Notes: generated by a model not told the origin, from the letters alone. A stretch of 49,284 bases of DNA from an uncultured Clostridia bacterium (GCA_944363045.1 CALVTT010000006.1:1-49284); one strand, 5' to 3'. Shown: positions 34,189 to 43,903, counted from the first letter of the stretch. Numbers and translations: made by a program.

Positions 34189-35028
34189 AGCCAAGTAGAT
34201 GCGCTTCATCTCGGCGGCGTCCTCCGCCTGCGTGCCGTCCGACTCGCTGACGATATAGGGCTCGAGCTTGAGATCAAAGAGCACCTTTGCGAGCGGCTCG
34301 AACTCGGGGCCGTACACCTCGTCCTCAAAGGTGAGGTGCTTGATCTCCCCTTTCGCGCCGTACATGATCTTGGAAAAATGCACATGGAAGTGCTTCATGC
34401 GCTCATAGCCCAAAACGTCCAGAAAGCCCTCCAAAAGGCGGCGGTAGTCCTCCTCCGTTTTCAGGCTCCCCTGCGTGCGGGCGTTGACGTGCCCGAAGTC
34501 GATACAGGGCGTGAAGACGGGGTCGATGGAGCAGAAGGCTGCAATTTCCTCGGGCGTGCCGATCTGGGCGAGCTTGCCCATCGTCTCGGGGCAGAACATC
34601 ATGTCCTGCATCCCGTTGAGATAGATATAGTCGCGCAGCACTTTCAGCCTGTCCGCGCAGCGCATGACGGCGACGGAGCGCGCGTCCTTTCCCTGCGCCG
34701 CGGGGTGGAAGACGATGCGCTTCCCCCCCATCAGCCGCATCATCTTGGCGCTGTCGAGGACGTAGCCGAAGGACTTTTGCGCCATCTCGTCGTCGGGGTT
34801 TGCAAAGTTGATGAAGTAGGGCGCGTGCACGGAGAGCTCGACGCCCTCCTTTTCAAAGGCGCTGCCGATGGAGCGCGCTTTCTCCGCCCCCATGCGCACG
34901 CCGCGCCCGAAGGAATATTCAAAGCAGTCGAGGCCGCGCTCCCTCACATAGTGCGCCGCCTCCTCGGTGTGTTCGTATCCTTCCCGGAAGAAGCTCTCGG
35001 AATTGCCGCTGGGGCCGAATTTGATCAT
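34180..35028 (-). CDS. Endonuclease IV-like TIM-barrel protein
   Basis: This 282-residue protein has the AP-endonuclease family 2 fold. Metal-ligand-type motifs in order are VHAPYFINFA, RIVFHPAA, CPETMGK, CIDFGHVNA, HVHFSK and VSESDG. Endonuclease IV cuts DNA at abasic sites; sugar-phosphate isomerases share the fold, so the DNA-repair role is likely but not certain. It starts 1 bp after ribF ends and is the last gene of the nusA-infB operon. Its last residues (AIL, then TAA) are encoded in the inverted end of the MITE-like element. Confidence 0.8.
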   Translation of the reverse strand: MIKFGPSGNSESFFREGYEHTEEAAHYVRERGLDCFEYSFGRGVRMGAEKARSIGSAFEKEGVELSVHAPYFINFANPDDEMAQKSFGYVLDSAKMMRLMGGKRIVFHPAAQGKDARSVAVMRCADRLKVLRDYIYLNGMQDMMFCPETMGKLAQIGTPEEIAAFCSIDPVFTPCIDFGHVNARTQGSLKTEEDYRRLLEGFLDVLGYERMKHFHVHFSKIMYGAKGEIKHLTFEDEVYGPEFEPLAKVLFDLKLEPYIVSESDGTQAEDAAEMKRIYLAIL

Positions 35029-35029
35029 A

Positions 35030-35911
35030 TCATTTCTCCTCTTTTGCGCCGACGAGCTCCAAAGCCGCCGCGCGGTCGCGCTCGAGCTGTCTTTCGAGCG
35101 CCTCCTTCCCCTCAAACTTTTGGATAGGACGCAGAAAGGCGCGGGGAAAGAGCGTCACTTCCTCGCCGTAGAGATCGCCCTCAAAGCCCACAAGGTGTGC
35201 CTCCGTCCTGCGCTCTTCGACGTCGAAAGTCGGGCAGGGGCCGAAGTTGACGATGGCGGGGAACTCTCCGCCGCCTGTAAGCTTCGCCTTTGCCGCATAG
35301 ACGCCCTCTTTTAAGGGAAATTTGCCCGCGGGGAGGCACAGATTGGCGGTCGGAAAGCCGTAGGTGCGCCCCACCGCCCTGCCGTGTTCCGCTCGCCCGC
35401 GCACGAAGTAGGGCGAGCTAAGGAGCGCGTTGGCAGCCGCGATCTCCCCCGCCGCCAAACAGCGCTTGATGCGGGAGACGGCGATCTTCTCCCCGCCGAG
35501 AGCCGCCAGCGGCAGCACGGTGACGGGGCAGGGCGCCAGCCGCTGTAAGAGGGCGGGCGTACCAAAAGCGCCCTTGCCGAAGCGGAAGTCCTCGCCGCAG
35601 AACACCGCCCCCGCGGGGATGCGGGCAAAGAGGTCCTTCAAAAAGTCCTCGGCGGAAGTCTCCTTAAAGGCGCCCGACAGCAGGTGTTCGTCGGCAAAGG
35701 CAAAGCCGAGGGCGCGGAAGATGTCCTCGCGCTCTTCAAGGGGGAAGAGTTCGCCCCCCTTGCCGCCCGAGAGCGCCGTCAGCCCCACGGGGAGCCCCGT
35801 CTCCTTCGCCGCCCGCAGCAAACATTCGTGCCCCTTATGGAAGCCGTCAAATCCGCCCAAGAGCAGGGCGCAGGGCTTGCCTTTCGCCCCTTCGTCAAAG
35901 TATTTCAGCAT
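35030..35911 (-). CDS. ribF: Bifunctional riboflavin kinase / FAD synthetase
   Basis: This 293-residue protein has the N-terminal nucleotidyltransferase motif LLGGFDGFHKGHECLL and the C-terminal flavokinase motif GRTYGFPTANLCLP with GVYAAKA. It makes FMN and FAD. It overlaps truB by 7 bp, as in many Firmicutes. Confidence 0.95.
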   Translation of the reverse strand: MLKYFDEGAKGKPCALLLGGFDGFHKGHECLLRAAKETGLPVGLTALSGGKGGELFPLEEREDIFRALGFAFADEHLLSGAFKETSAEDFLKDLFARIPAGAVFCGEDFRFGKGAFGTPALLQRLAPCPVTVLPLAALGGEKIAVSRIKRCLAAGEIAAANALLSSPYFVRGRAEHGRAVGRTYGFPTANLCLPAGKFPLKEGVYAAKAKLTGGGEFPAIVNFGPCPTFDVEERRTEAHLVGFEGDLYGEEVTLFPRAFLRPIQKFEGKEALERQLERDRAAALELVGAKEEK

Positions 35912-36738
35912 AGTTTTTTCTCGGGGCGGAGCTCCCCGCCCTCCACGCGGCCGAGGCCGTAAAAGCCCGCCGCCGAGTAGATCTTATACAGCCCGTCCTC
36001 GCGCTTTACGGGCAGCCTGACGCCCTGAAAGTAGCGCTCGTCCTCCACCGTCATGGACGGAAAGGGCAGCACGCTGTCCGTGGGGATGAGGTGCCCCGAA
36101 ACAGTCTCGGGGGTAAGGTCTTTAAGGCGCACCGCCGTCTCTATCTGAAAGGGCCCGCTCTCTTCGCGCACGAGCGCGCTCATATACGCCGCCGTGCCGA
36201 GCGACGCCGCGATGTCGCGGGCGAGCGCACGGATGTAGGTGCCGCCGCCGCAGCCGATGCGGAAGGAAAATTCGTCCGCCCCCGTCTGTTCTAAAAGCTC
36301 GATGCTCTCGATGCGCACGCGCTTGGGGGAAAGCGCCACTTCCTTTCCCGCCCGCGCCAGCTCGTAGCTGCGCCGCCCGTTCACGCTCTTGGCGCTGTAT
36401 TTGGGGGGGAGCTGGTCTATCTCGCCCACGAACTGCCCCAAAGCGCCCGCGATCTCCGCCGCCGAGGGAACACGCCCCGCGGGGCGCACGACGCCCTCGC
36501 CGTCCAGTGTGTCGGTGGTGACGCCGAAGCGGAAGCGCGCCAGATACACCTTCTTTTTATCGAGGAAGAAGTCAAAGAGGCGCGCCGCATTGCCGATGCC
36601 GACGGGCAGCACGCCCGAGGCCAAAGGGTCCAGCGTGCCCATATGCCCGCAGGGGGCGTGCACGAGCTTCCTTACGCGCGAGACGACAAAGGCAGAGGTA
36701 TCCCCCTCCTCCTTGCAGATGTTCAAAAAGCCCGTCAT
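35905..36738 (-). CDS. truB: tRNA pseudouridine-55 synthase
   Basis: This 277-residue protein starts TGFLNICKEEGDTSAFVV and has the catalytic aspartate in HMGTLDPLASGVLPVGIG, then QLPPKYSAKSVNGRRSYELAR. It modifies U55 in the tRNA T-loop. It overlaps nrnA by 4 bp. Confidence 0.96.
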   Translation of the reverse strand: MTGFLNICKEEGDTSAFVVSRVRKLVHAPCGHMGTLDPLASGVLPVGIGNAARLFDFFLDKKKVYLARFRFGVTTDTLDGEGVVRPAGRVPSAAEIAGALGQFVGEIDQLPPKYSAKSVNGRRSYELARAGKEVALSPKRVRIESIELLEQTGADEFSFRIGCGGGTYIRALARDIAASLGTAAYMSALVREESGPFQIETAVRLKDLTPETVSGHLIPTDSVLPFPSMTVEDERYFQGVRLPVKREDGLYKIYSAAGFYGLGRVEGGELRPEKKLC

Positions 36739-37706
36739 ATCTCCCCCATGTGGCTGTAAACGGCATAGCGGAGGCGGTCGACGACCTCCTCCAATTCGCC
36801 GAAGACCATGCAGCCCGAGGCGAGGATATGCCCGCCGCCGCCGAAGACGGCAGCCACCTCGTTGACGTTGACCTTGCCCTTGGAGCGGAAGGAGGCCTTA
36901 TACTGCCCCTTCTTGACCTCCATCAGGCAGATGCTCACCTCCACGGGATCGACGGTGAGGGCGTAGTCGACGATGCCCTCGGTATCCGCCTGCGAAAGCC
37001 CGCCCGCCGTCAGCGCCGCCTGCGTGACGACGGCGACCGCCAATTTATCGTCCAAAAGATAGCGCAGGCGGGACAAGACGCCGATGTACATCTCCGAGCG
37101 CGCCTTGCTCTGGCGGCGGAAGAGCTCGTTGGTGATAAAGTCGGGGCGGGCGCCGCCCTCCGCCGCTTTGGCTGCCGCGCGGAAGGTGCCGCCGTTGACG
37201 TTGTTGTGCGAAAAGCTGCCCGAATCGGTGAAGATGCCCGTCATGAGGGCGTTTGCCATCACTTCGTCGAGGGGCACGCCCAACGCCTCGATGAGCTCCA
37301 TGATGTTCTCGCAGTTGCTCGCCCTGTCCGCAACGCAGTTATACCTGCAAAAGCGCGTGTTGGAGATGTGGTGATCGATATTCACCGTCACCTTGCCCCT
37401 GCCCGCGCCCTTCATGAAGCACTTATACAGTTCGCCGAGGCGGCGCTCGTCACTCGAATCGACGCAGATATACCCCTCCGCGTCCAGCGTGGGGCGCGTT
37501 AAAAACTTTTCCGTGCCCGCAAGGAAGCGGAATTTTTGCGGCAGCTCGCTCTCGTTGACGAGCTGATTTTCGATGCCGAGCACATCGAGCGCGCGCGAAA
37601 GCGCCACGCCGCAGCCCACGGCATCGCCGTCGGGGCGCATATGCGTGAAGATGACGGCGCTCTTCAAGGAGCGGATGATCTGTGCGATCTCGGAGATGGT
37701 ATTCAT
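36735..37706 (-). CDS. nrnA: DHH/DHHA1 phosphoesterase, NrnA type
   Basis: This 323-residue protein has FTHMRPDGDAVGCG, CVDSSDERRLG and the DHH signature NIDHHISNTRF, plus a DHHA1 domain ending in GGGGHILASGCM. NrnA degrades nanoRNA and removes phosphate from pAp. Start 37706 follows CAGGAGG; the open frame extends into rbfA but is not conserved. It lies between rbfA and truB as in Bacillus relatives. Confidence 0.93.
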   Translation of the reverse strand: MNTISEIAQIIRSLKSAVIFTHMRPDGDAVGCGVALSRALDVLGIENQLVNESELPQKFRFLAGTEKFLTRPTLDAEGYICVDSSDERRLGELYKCFMKGAGRGKVTVNIDHHISNTRFCRYNCVADRASNCENIMELIEALGVPLDEVMANALMTGIFTDSGSFSHNNVNGGTFRAAAKAAEGGARPDFITNELFRRQSKARSEMYIGVLSRLRYLLDDKLAVAVVTQAALTAGGLSQADTEGIVDYALTVDPVEVSICLMEVKKGQYKASFRSKGKVNVNEVAAVFGGGGHILASGCMVFGELEEVVDRLRYAVYSHMGEI

Positions 37707-37767
37707 GAGGCCTCCTGAAAAGTGCCGAGGGGACGCCGAAAGCGCGCCCCCTCGGACCGAGAAGTTG

Positions 37768-38124
37768 TTATTTTTGGTTGAGTTCGTCCAAAAGTTTATC
37801 CATATGAGCGCCGTATGCCACGCTCTCGTCCTCGATGACGGTGAGCTCGGGCACCGTGCGCATACGCATGACGTGCGCCAGCTCGTGCCGCAAGAACCCC
37901 GCATTGGCGCGGAGGATGGAGAAGGTCTGCTTCTTGTCCTCCTCGTTCTTCGCGAGCACGCTCACATAAATCTTGGCAGTCTTGAGGTCGGGCGCGACGT
38001 CCGCCCCCGTGACGGAGATGAGCCCCTTCAATTCGGGCTCCTTATTTTTGAGAGGGCCCTGAATGAGCTCTGAAAGCTCCTTCTGCATCTCGCTGTTCAC
38101 CCTCTTGGAACGCTGTCCTTTCAT
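37768..38124 (-). CDS. rbfA: Ribosome-binding factor A
   Basis: This 118-residue protein starts [21 protein letters not shown] and has the KH-like core with ISVTGADVAPDLKTAKIYVSV. It aids 30S maturation. The ATG overlaps the infB stop by 4 bp. Confidence 0.94.
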   Translation of the reverse strand: MKGQRSKRVNSEMQKELSELIQGPLKNKEPELKGLISVTGADVAPDLKTAKIYVSVLAKNEEDKKQTFSILRANAGFLRHELAHVMRMRTVPELTVIEDESVAYGAHMDKLLDELNQK

Positions 38125-40736
38125 ACCGGCTTGATCTCCTCGATGAGATAACATTCGATGAAGTCGCCCACGCGGATCTCGTTGAAGCCCTCGATGGCGC
38201 AGCCGCACTCGAAGCCGCCCGAAACTTCCTTGGCGTCGTCCTTGAAGCGCTTGAGCTGCTTGACGTTGCCCTCGACGATCATCACGTTGTCGCGGTAGAT
38301 GCGAAGTTTCCCGCCGCGCACGAGCTTGCCCTCCGTCACATAGCAGCCGGCGACCGTGCCGACGCCCGTGATGTTGAAGGTTTGGCGGACTTCCGCCTTG
38401 CCCATGTAAATTTCCTGATACTTGGGCGAGAGCATGCCCTTGAGCGCCGCCTCCATGTCGTCGAGGAGCTCGTAAATGATGCGGTAGAGCCTGACGTCCA
38501 CCTTGCTGTGCTCGGCGAGCTGCTTTGCCTTGGTATCGGGGCGCACGTTGAAGCCGATGATGACGGCGTTCGCGGAAGAGGCGAGCATGACGTCGCTCTC
38601 GGTGATGGCGCCCGCGGCGGCGTGGATGACGCGTACGCGCACTTCCTCGTTCTCGAGCTTTTCGAGCGCGCCCTTGACGGCCTCCACCGAACCCTGCACG
38701 TCCGCCTTGACGATGAGCTTGAGCTCCTTCATCTTGCCTTCGGCGACCTGCGCAAAGACGTCGTCGAGGGTCACCTTCTGCGTCTCCTTGATCATGGACT
38801 CGCGCTGCTTGTTCTTGCGCTCCTCCTGCACCTGCTTCATGAGCGCCTGGTCGACGGCAAAGATGGTATCGCCCGCGTTGGGCACGTCCTCGAGGCCGAG
38901 GACGGAGACGGCGGTCGAAGGACCTGCCTCCTTGACCGTCCTGCCCTTGTCGTCGATCATGGCGCGCACGCGGCCCATGGTGGTGCCCGAAATGAGGTTG
39001 TCGCCCGTGTGCAGCGTGCCGTTCTGCACGAGCACGCTCGCCATGGGGCCCTTGCCCTTATCGAGCTTGGCTTCGATGATGACGCCCTTCGCCTTGCGGT
39101 CGGGGTCGGCTTTGAGCTCCTGCATTTCGGCGACGAGCCAGATGTTTTCCAGAAGGTCGTCTATCCCCTGCCCCGTCTTGGCGGAGACGGGCACGACGAT
39201 GACGTCGCCGCCCCACTCCTCGGGCACGAGGTCGTATTTCATCAGGCCCTGTTTGACCTTATCGGGATCGGCCTGCTGTTTATCCATCTTGTTCATGGCG
39301 ACGATGATGGGAACATCTGCGGCTTTTGCATGGTTGATGGCCTCCACCGTCTGCGGCATGATGCCGTCGTCCGCCGCCACGACTAAAACGACGATGTCGG
39401 TGACGGAGGCGCCGCGCGCACGCATGGCGGTGAACGCCGCGTGGCCGGGGGTATCGATGAAGGTGACCTTTTTGCCCTCGCCGAAGGAGACGGTGTAAGC
39501 GCCGATGCTCTGCGTGATGCCGCCCGCCTCGCCCTCCGTGACATTGGTCTTGCGGATGGCGTCAAGCAGGGAGGTCTTGCCGTGGTCGACATGGCCCATG
39601 ACGGTGACGACGGGTGCGCGCGTGACGCTCGTTTCGGTGTCGTCGGCGCTGTCGTACTGTTCGGCGAGCGCATCCTCCGCCGTCTTCGGGGGCTTGTATT
39701 CGAGGTCGATGCCGAGCTCTAAGGCGATATAGGCGGCGTTGTCGTAGTCGACGGACTCGTTCACCGTCTTCATCACGCCCTCGCGGAAGAGGCGCTTGGT
39801 GATCTCCACCGCCGAGATGCCCAGCTTCTCGGAGAGCGTCTTGATGGGGATCTCACGGCTCGTGACGACGGCGTGGTCGATCTTGACGGCGCTCGCCTCG
39901 CGCTTGATGCCCTTCTTATTGAAGCGCGCCTTGCGGTAGCCGCTCTTATCCTCGTCGAAGTCGCCCACATCCATACCCTGCTGGCGCTGCAATGCCCGCT
40001 TGTTGACGGGGTGCTTTTCGACGTACGTCTTTTCAAATTTCTTGGGCGCGGAGAACTCCCTCCTCGGCGCCGCGGGCTGCGGCGCGGGCGCGACGGGGCG
40101 CGGGATACGGGGAGCCCCCGTGCCCGTACCCATCGGACGGGGCCCTCTTGCAAGGCCGCCCTGCCCCTGCGGGCGGGCGCCCTGACCCTGTGCGCGCTGA
40201 GGCCCGCCCTGCCCCTGCGGACGGGGGCCGTTCTGCGGACGCTCGGGCCGATAGGTGGGGCGCTGACCCTCACGGGCGGGGCGCTCTCCCCTCTGGCCGT
40301 TCTGCGGACGGCCCTCCTGGCGGGCAGGACGCGGCGCTCCCTGCACGGTGCTCTCGCGGCGCTCGCTTGCGGGCGCGGGAGCGGGAGCGGCCTCTGCGGC
40401 GGGCGCGGGGCGTTCCTCCTTCGGCTGAGGAGCGGGCTCTTCCTGAGGCACGGGCGCAGGCGCGGGTGCGGCGGGCAGGGGCTCTTCCTGAGGCGCGGGA
40501 AGCTCCTCCCTCTGCTCCTCTTTCGTCTTGGCCTCCGCCTCGGCGGCGCGCGCCTCCTCTTCCCTGCGGCGCGCCTCTTCCTCCGCACGCTGACGGCCGA
40601 TGACAGCCTCCCACTCGGTGAGCTTTCTCGAGACCTCGCCGAGTTTCTTTTCGCTGCCCGACACCGCCTTCATCAGCGCGCGGATCTCATTGTCCCCCAA
40701 AAGGGAGCTCAATTTTTCGATGTTCTCGTATGCCAT
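38121..40736 (-). CDS. infB: Translation initiation factor IF-2
   Basis: This 871-residue protein has a long N-terminal part rich in Glu/Ala, then Pro/Arg/Gln/Gly (GQGG-type repeats at about residues 140-215). The GTPase domain follows with [24 protein letters not shown] and AMNKMDK, then beta-barrel domains II-IV. It places initiator tRNA on the 30S subunit. The RGG-like low-complexity stretch is longer and more repetitive than in Bacillus. Confidence 0.97.
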   Translation of the reverse strand: MAYENIEKLSSLLGDNEIRALMKAVSGSEKKLGEVSRKLTEWEAVIGRQRAEEEARRREEEARAAEAEAKTKEEQREELPAPQEEPLPAAPAPAPVPQEEPAPQPKEERPAPAAEAAPAPAPASERRESTVQGAPRPARQEGRPQNGQRGERPAREGQRPTYRPERPQNGPRPQGQGGPQRAQGQGARPQGQGGLARGPRPMGTGTGAPRIPRPVAPAPQPAAPRREFSAPKKFEKTYVEKHPVNKRALQRQQGMDVGDFDEDKSGYRKARFNKKGIKREASAVKIDHAVVTSREIPIKTLSEKLGISAVEITKRLFREGVMKTVNESVDYDNAAYIALELGIDLEYKPPKTAEDALAEQYDSADDTETSVTRAPVVTVMGHVDHGKTSLLDAIRKTNVTEGEAGGITQSIGAYTVSFGEGKKVTFIDTPGHAAFTAMRARGASVTDIVVLVVAADDGIMPQTVEAINHAKAADVPIIVAMNKMDKQQADPDKVKQGLMKYDLVPEEWGGDVIVVPVSAKTGQGIDDLLENIWLVAEMQELKADPDRKAKGVIIEAKLDKGKGPMASVLVQNGTLHTGDNLISGTTMGRVRAMIDDKGRTVKEAGPSTAVSVLGLEDVPNAGDTIFAVDQALMKQVQEERKNKQRESMIKETQKVTLDDVFAQVAEGKMKELKLIVKADVQGSVEAVKGALEKLENEEVRVRVIHAAAGAITESDVMLASSANAVIIGFNVRPDTKAKQLAEHSKVDVRLYRIIYELLDDMEAALKGMLSPKYQEIYMGKAEVRQTFNITGVGTVAGCYVTEGKLVRGGKLRIYRDNVMIVEGNVKQLKRFKDDAKEVSGGFECGCAIEGFNEIRVGDFIECYLIEEIKPV

Positions 40737-40817
40737 GGATCCTCCATACCCTCTCGCGGAACGCTCCGCTTGACTTAAACTTTACTCTGCCCTTTTCGGG
40801 GCTGCCCTCATCGGGCT

Positions 40818-41108
40818 CTATTTTGCGGCCGCCTCTTTCAAGATCGCCTCGGCGAGCCCCTCATCGCGCACGGCTGCCAGCCTGCAGCCCTCCTTGCCCG
40901 CCATGGAGCCGAGGTCCTCGACCCACACGAGCGGGCAGCCAAAGCGCGCTCTGAGCTTTTGTATCTCTTTTTTGGAATTTTCGCTCGCCCCTTCGTCGGC
41001 GACGAGGAGAAAGACTTTCTTCGCGGCGGCCGTGCCGTTGATGCCGAGCGTCAGTTTGCCCGCCCGCCTTGCAAAGCCCAAGTAGCTCGCGGTCTTACTG
41101 CGCGGCAT
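40818..41108 (-). CDS. ylxQ: L7Ae-like RNA-binding protein YlxQ
   Basis: This 96-residue protein has the L7Ae/L30e fold signature: YLGFARRAGKLTLGINGT, then VFLLVADEGASENSKKEI. YlxQ probably binds a kink-turn RNA. It overlaps ylxR by 14 bp and is followed by infB, the usual order. Confidence 0.9.
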   Translation of the reverse strand: MPRSKTASYLGFARRAGKLTLGINGTAAAKKVFLLVADEGASENSKKEIQKLRARFGCPLVWVEDLGSMAGKEGCRLAAVRDEGLAEAILKEAAAK

Positions 41109-41367
41109 GGAATTCCTCCTCGATGGCGGCGTACACCTCTTCGGGCACCTCGCAGGAGAAAGTCTTGTGCAGCAGTTTCTGCTTTTTCAGCTTCGCGATG
41201 CAGGCCGCCGAGTTGCAGATGTACGCTCCCCGCCCCGGGAGCTTGCCCGAAAGGTCGAGCCGTATCTCCCCCGCGGCATTCCTCACGATGCGCAGCATCT
41301 CCTTCTTGGGCTTTTCCGTGCGGCAGGCGATGCAGGTGCGCATGGGGATCTTCTTTTGCGCGGGCAT
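41095..41367 (-). CDS. rnpM: YlxR family RNA-binding protein (RNase P modulator RnpM)
   Basis: This 90-residue protein has MRTCIACRTEKPKKEMLRIV and LPGRGAYICNSAACI, the YlxR cysteine motifs. Work in Bacillus links YlxR/RnpM to RNase P binding. It starts immediately after the nusA stop codon. Confidence 0.92.
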   Translation of the reverse strand: MPAQKKIPMRTCIACRTEKPKKEMLRIVRNAAGEIRLDLSGKLPGRGAYICNSAACIAKLKKQKLLHKTFSCEVPEEVYAAIEEEFHAAQ

Positions 41368-42579
41368 TTATTCCTCCGTGCCCTCGGCGGGCACTTCTTC
41401 AATCTCGGGCGAGGCGGGCTCAACGCCCTCCCCTTCCTCTGCCGCGGGCACTTGCGCTTCCGCAGGCATCTCTTCAAGCGCCGAGGAGAGCGCATCCGAA
41501 AGCCCCTCTAAGGCCTCCCTTGCCTGCTGTTCCATCTTGGCTGCCGCCGACTCGCTCTTGACGTCGATCTTCCAGCCCGTGAGGCGGGCGGCGAGGCGGG
41601 CGTTCTGCCCGTCGCGGCCGATGGCGAGGGAGAGCTTGTCGTCGGGCACGACGGCGATCGCCGACTTTTCGCCCGTCTGCGTCACCGAGACGACGGTCGC
41701 GGGCGAGAGCGCCTTGGCGATGAATTCGAGGGGATCTTCGCTCCAGAGGATGATATCCACCTTCTCGCCGCCCAGCTCCTGCACGACGGCGTTGACGCGC
41801 GCCCCCTTGTTGCCCACGCAGGCGCCCACGGCGTCCACGCGCGCATCTTCGGAAGCGATCGCCATCTTCGTCCTGTGGCCCGCCTCGCGGGAGATGGCTT
41901 TTATGAGCACCGTGCCCTGCTTTATCTCGGGCACTTCCTCCTCAAAGAGGCGCTTGACGAGTCCGGGCGCCGTGCGGGAGACGAGCACCTGCGCGTTCCT
42001 GCTGCCGCTGCGCACCCGCTTTACGAACACTTTGATGCGGTCGCCCGCCTCGTACTTTTCGCCGGGGACCTGGTCCTGCGGCAGCATCACGCCCTCGATC
42101 TGCCCCTTGCCGAGCTCGACGTAGACGTTCTTCATGTCGATCTTGCGCACGAGCCCGCTCATCAGCTCCCCTTCCTTGTCGGAGAACTCGGAGAGGGTGT
42201 TGTCGCGCTCCGTCTCGTGGATCTTCTGCAAGATGACCTGCTTGGCGGTCTGCGCGGCGATGCGCGTGAAGTCCTTGGGCACGAATTCTTCGGAAATGAC
42301 GTCGCCGGGCTTGACGTTTTTCTTCTTCAAGAGGGCATCTTCGAGGGTGATCTCCCCCTCGCCCGCCTCCTCGCTGTCCACGACGACGTGCGTCAAAAAG
42401 AAGCGGAGGGTGCCCTTCTCCTCGTCCGCGCGCACCTCCACGGTGCCCGTCTCGCCCTCGAACTGCTTTTTATAGGCAGAGGCGAGCGCAGAGGAGAGCG
42501 CATCCAGGAAGACCTGTTCGCTGATGCCCTTCTCCCGTTCCAGATCGGCCAGCGCCGCAAAGAAATCTTTATTGATCAT
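41368..42579 (-). CDS. nusA: Transcription termination/antitermination factor NusA
   Basis: This 403-residue protein has an N-terminal RNA-polymerase-binding domain (NKDFFAALADLEREKGIS), an S1 domain, and two KH domains with CVGNKGARVNAVVQEL and AIGRDGQNARLAARLTGW. A variable acidic Glu/Ala/Pro tail ends the protein. Start 42579 follows GGAGTATATAGT; the frame stays open far upstream through rimP but does not look coding there. Confidence 0.96.
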   Translation of the reverse strand: MINKDFFAALADLEREKGISEQVFLDALSSALASAYKKQFEGETGTVEVRADEEKGTLRFFLTHVVVDSEEAGEGEITLEDALLKKKNVKPGDVISEEFVPKDFTRIAAQTAKQVILQKIHETERDNTLSEFSDKEGELMSGLVRKIDMKNVYVELGKGQIEGVMLPQDQVPGEKYEAGDRIKVFVKRVRSGSRNAQVLVSRTAPGLVKRLFEEEVPEIKQGTVLIKAISREAGHRTKMAIASEDARVDAVGACVGNKGARVNAVVQELGGEKVDIILWSEDPLEFIAKALSPATVVSVTQTGEKSAIAVVPDDKLSLAIGRDGQNARLAARLTGWKIDVKSESAAAKMEQQAREALEGLSDALSSALEEMPAEAQVPAAEEGEGVEPASPEIEEVPAEGTEE

Positions 42580-42628
42580 ACTATATACTCCTTCCGAAAC
42601 GTTCGTCCCGTGGTATTTTGCGTAAAAT

Positions 42629-43084
42629 TCAAATTTCGATATAGAGGCTGACTTTGGCGGCCTTCTCGCGCTCGAAGGTGCGCTCGCACCCGCCCGATAT
42701 AATGGTGAAAGTCTTCTCGTCGAAGCAAACGAGCTCGCCCACGAACTCCTTCCTGCCATCGACGGGCGCATAGAGGCGCACTTCCACCTTGTCGTGCAGG
42801 CGGCGCGCAAAGTCGCGGTCGCTCTTGATGGGCCGATCGAGCCCGAGCGAAGAGCAGTTGAGCGTGTACGCCGCCCCGAAAGTGGGGTCGAGCTCGTCGA
42901 GGATGGCGTCCGCCGCGTGGTGAAAGCGCTCGCAAAGGTCCATATCCACGCCGTCCTCCGCGTCGATCCAGATGGTGAGCGAACGCTCGCGCATGTTCCA
43001 GGCGGCGTCGACGATCTCCGCGCCCGTCTCTTCCGCCGCGGGCGCCAGCGCCTCCAATACTTCGGCAATGGGTTTGACTTTCAT
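42629..43084 (-). CDS. rimP: Ribosome maturation factor RimP
   Basis: This 151-residue protein has the RimP layout: GAEIVDAAWNMRERSLTIWIDAEDGVDMDLCERF, followed by a C-terminal Sm-like barrel with VGELVCFDEKTFTI. (The first motif is given in part; key residues are the Asp-Glu-Asp-Gly-Val block.) It helps early 30S assembly. It follows a strong AAGGAGG site and heads the nusA-infB operon. Confidence 0.93.
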   Translation of the reverse strand: MKVKPIAEVLEALAPAAEETGAEIVDAAWNMRERSLTIWIDAEDGVDMDLCERFHHAADAILDELDPTFGAAYTLNCSSLGLDRPIKSDRDFARRLHDKVEVRLYAPVDGRKEFVGELVCFDEKTFTIISGGCERTFEREKAAKVSLYIEI

Positions 43085-43103
43085 AAGCGGCCTCCTTGCT
43101 GGG

Positions 43104-43129
43104 AAAAAGAGCGCACGCGGGGCGCGCTC
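43104..43129 (-). terminator. Terminator-like hairpin in the rimP leader
   Basis: On the minus strand GAGCGC and GCGCTC pair around a 9-nt loop and are followed by TTTTT. It lies between the promoter and the rimP start, about 20 bp before the ATG. This suggests attenuation of the nusA operon. Confidence 0.5.
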
Positions 43130-43151
43130 CCCTGCCCCATATAACAAATTT

Positions 43152-43171
43152 GAGAGCGGCTTCCCGCTCTC
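43152..43171 (-). other. Second hairpin in the rimP leader
   Basis: GAGAGCGG and CCGCTCTC form a perfect 8-bp stem with a tetraloop, upstream of the terminator-like hairpin in the same leader RNA. Confidence 0.6.
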
Positions 43172-43200
43172 AATCTCTGTTTCATCGATTAAGCAAGTCG

Positions 43201-43229
43201 ATTATAGCACGCTTCCCGCAAAATTGCAA
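43201..43229 (-). promoter_or_regulatory. Promoter of the rimP-nusA-infB operon
   Basis: On the minus strand there is a -35 TTGCAA (43224-43229), a 17-bp spacer and a -10 TATAAT (43201-43206). The leader to rimP is about 110 nt. Confidence 0.8.
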
Positions 43230-43276
43230 GCATTTTTTTGCATTGTTGCGCATTTTCCTTGCAGGACGTCCGCCCC

Positions 43277-43305
43277 TTGACAGCAGAGCCGCCGCAGTGT
43301 ATAAT
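43277..43305 (+). promoter_or_regulatory. Consensus promoter in front of the tetR remnant
   Basis: TTGACA (43277-43282), a 17-bp spacer and TATAAT (43300-43305) form a perfect consensus. The sequence is also part of repeats found at 44695-44725 and 45700-45722, so it may have arisen from RHS-associated sequence that moved here. Confidence 0.65.
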
Positions 43306-43329
43306 ATAGTCAAGCGCAGCCGCGTTTGG
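43299..43329 (+). repeat. 31-bp direct repeat, first copy
   Basis: This stretch (GTATAATATAGTCAAGCGC followed by a variable base and GCCGCGTTTGG) recurs at 44695-44725 with one mismatch. In the second copy it encodes the entry into the RHS core. Confidence 0.85.
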
Positions 43330-43885
43330 AACTTACGGCAGATACAATCATAGAGCTGTCGCGCAAATGGCGAACGAAATCGGAATAGATAAAATTTCTA
43401 TCAAGTTACTTGCGGAAAAGTTCAATATCAAATCGCCGTCCTTTTACAATCATTTTACAAACTTGGACGAAATCAAAAACGGCGTTATGCTTTACGGTTG
43501 GAAACAATTAGAAGAAAAGGCGTTGCGTGCGGCCGTCGGCGTTTCAGGATATGATGCTGTGAAGGCGATTTGCTATGCGTTTTACGATTATGCCACGAAC
43601 AATGCGGGCATATTCGACGCCATGCTTTGGTACAACAATTTTCAGGACGAAAGAGCTCATAAGGCGACACAAAATATGTTCGATGTGATTTATAAAATAA
43701 CCGCGTCGCTGAACATATCCGAACAGAACAGTCGCCATCTCGTGCGTATGTTCCGCTCCTTTTCGGAAGGCTTCTGCCTACTCGTCAATAAAAAGTCTTT
43801 CGGCAACCCGTTGCCCGTATCGGATACCTTTGCTCTTTCGGTCGATACCCTGATTGTCGGCATGAAATCTTTGGAAAACAAATAA
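43323..43885 (+). pseudogene. TetR/AcrR family regulator, frameshifted near the N-terminus
   Basis: The long frame from the ATG at 43367 encodes 172 residues with a TetR helix-turn-helix ISIKLLAEKFNIKSPSFYNHF and a ligand-binding domain. It lacks the first helix. That helix is encoded just upstream in another frame: 43323-43367 reads RLELTADTIIELSRK. One extra base near 43366 would join the two into a normal TetR N-terminus. No start codon is seen before the upstream part. Translation from the ATG at 43367 would give a truncated protein. It lies 18 bp before the MBL gene, which it may once have controlled. Confidence 0.75.
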
Positions 43886-43903
43886 TGCAGGGAGCGAAAC
43901 AAT

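Noticed and set aside
41368-43068. Very long NusA reading frame starting at 43068
   Set aside because: The extra 163 codons lie antiframe within rimP and have the Arg/Ser-rich make-up of a shadow frame. The real start at 42579 has a ribosome-binding site and the NusA N-terminus.
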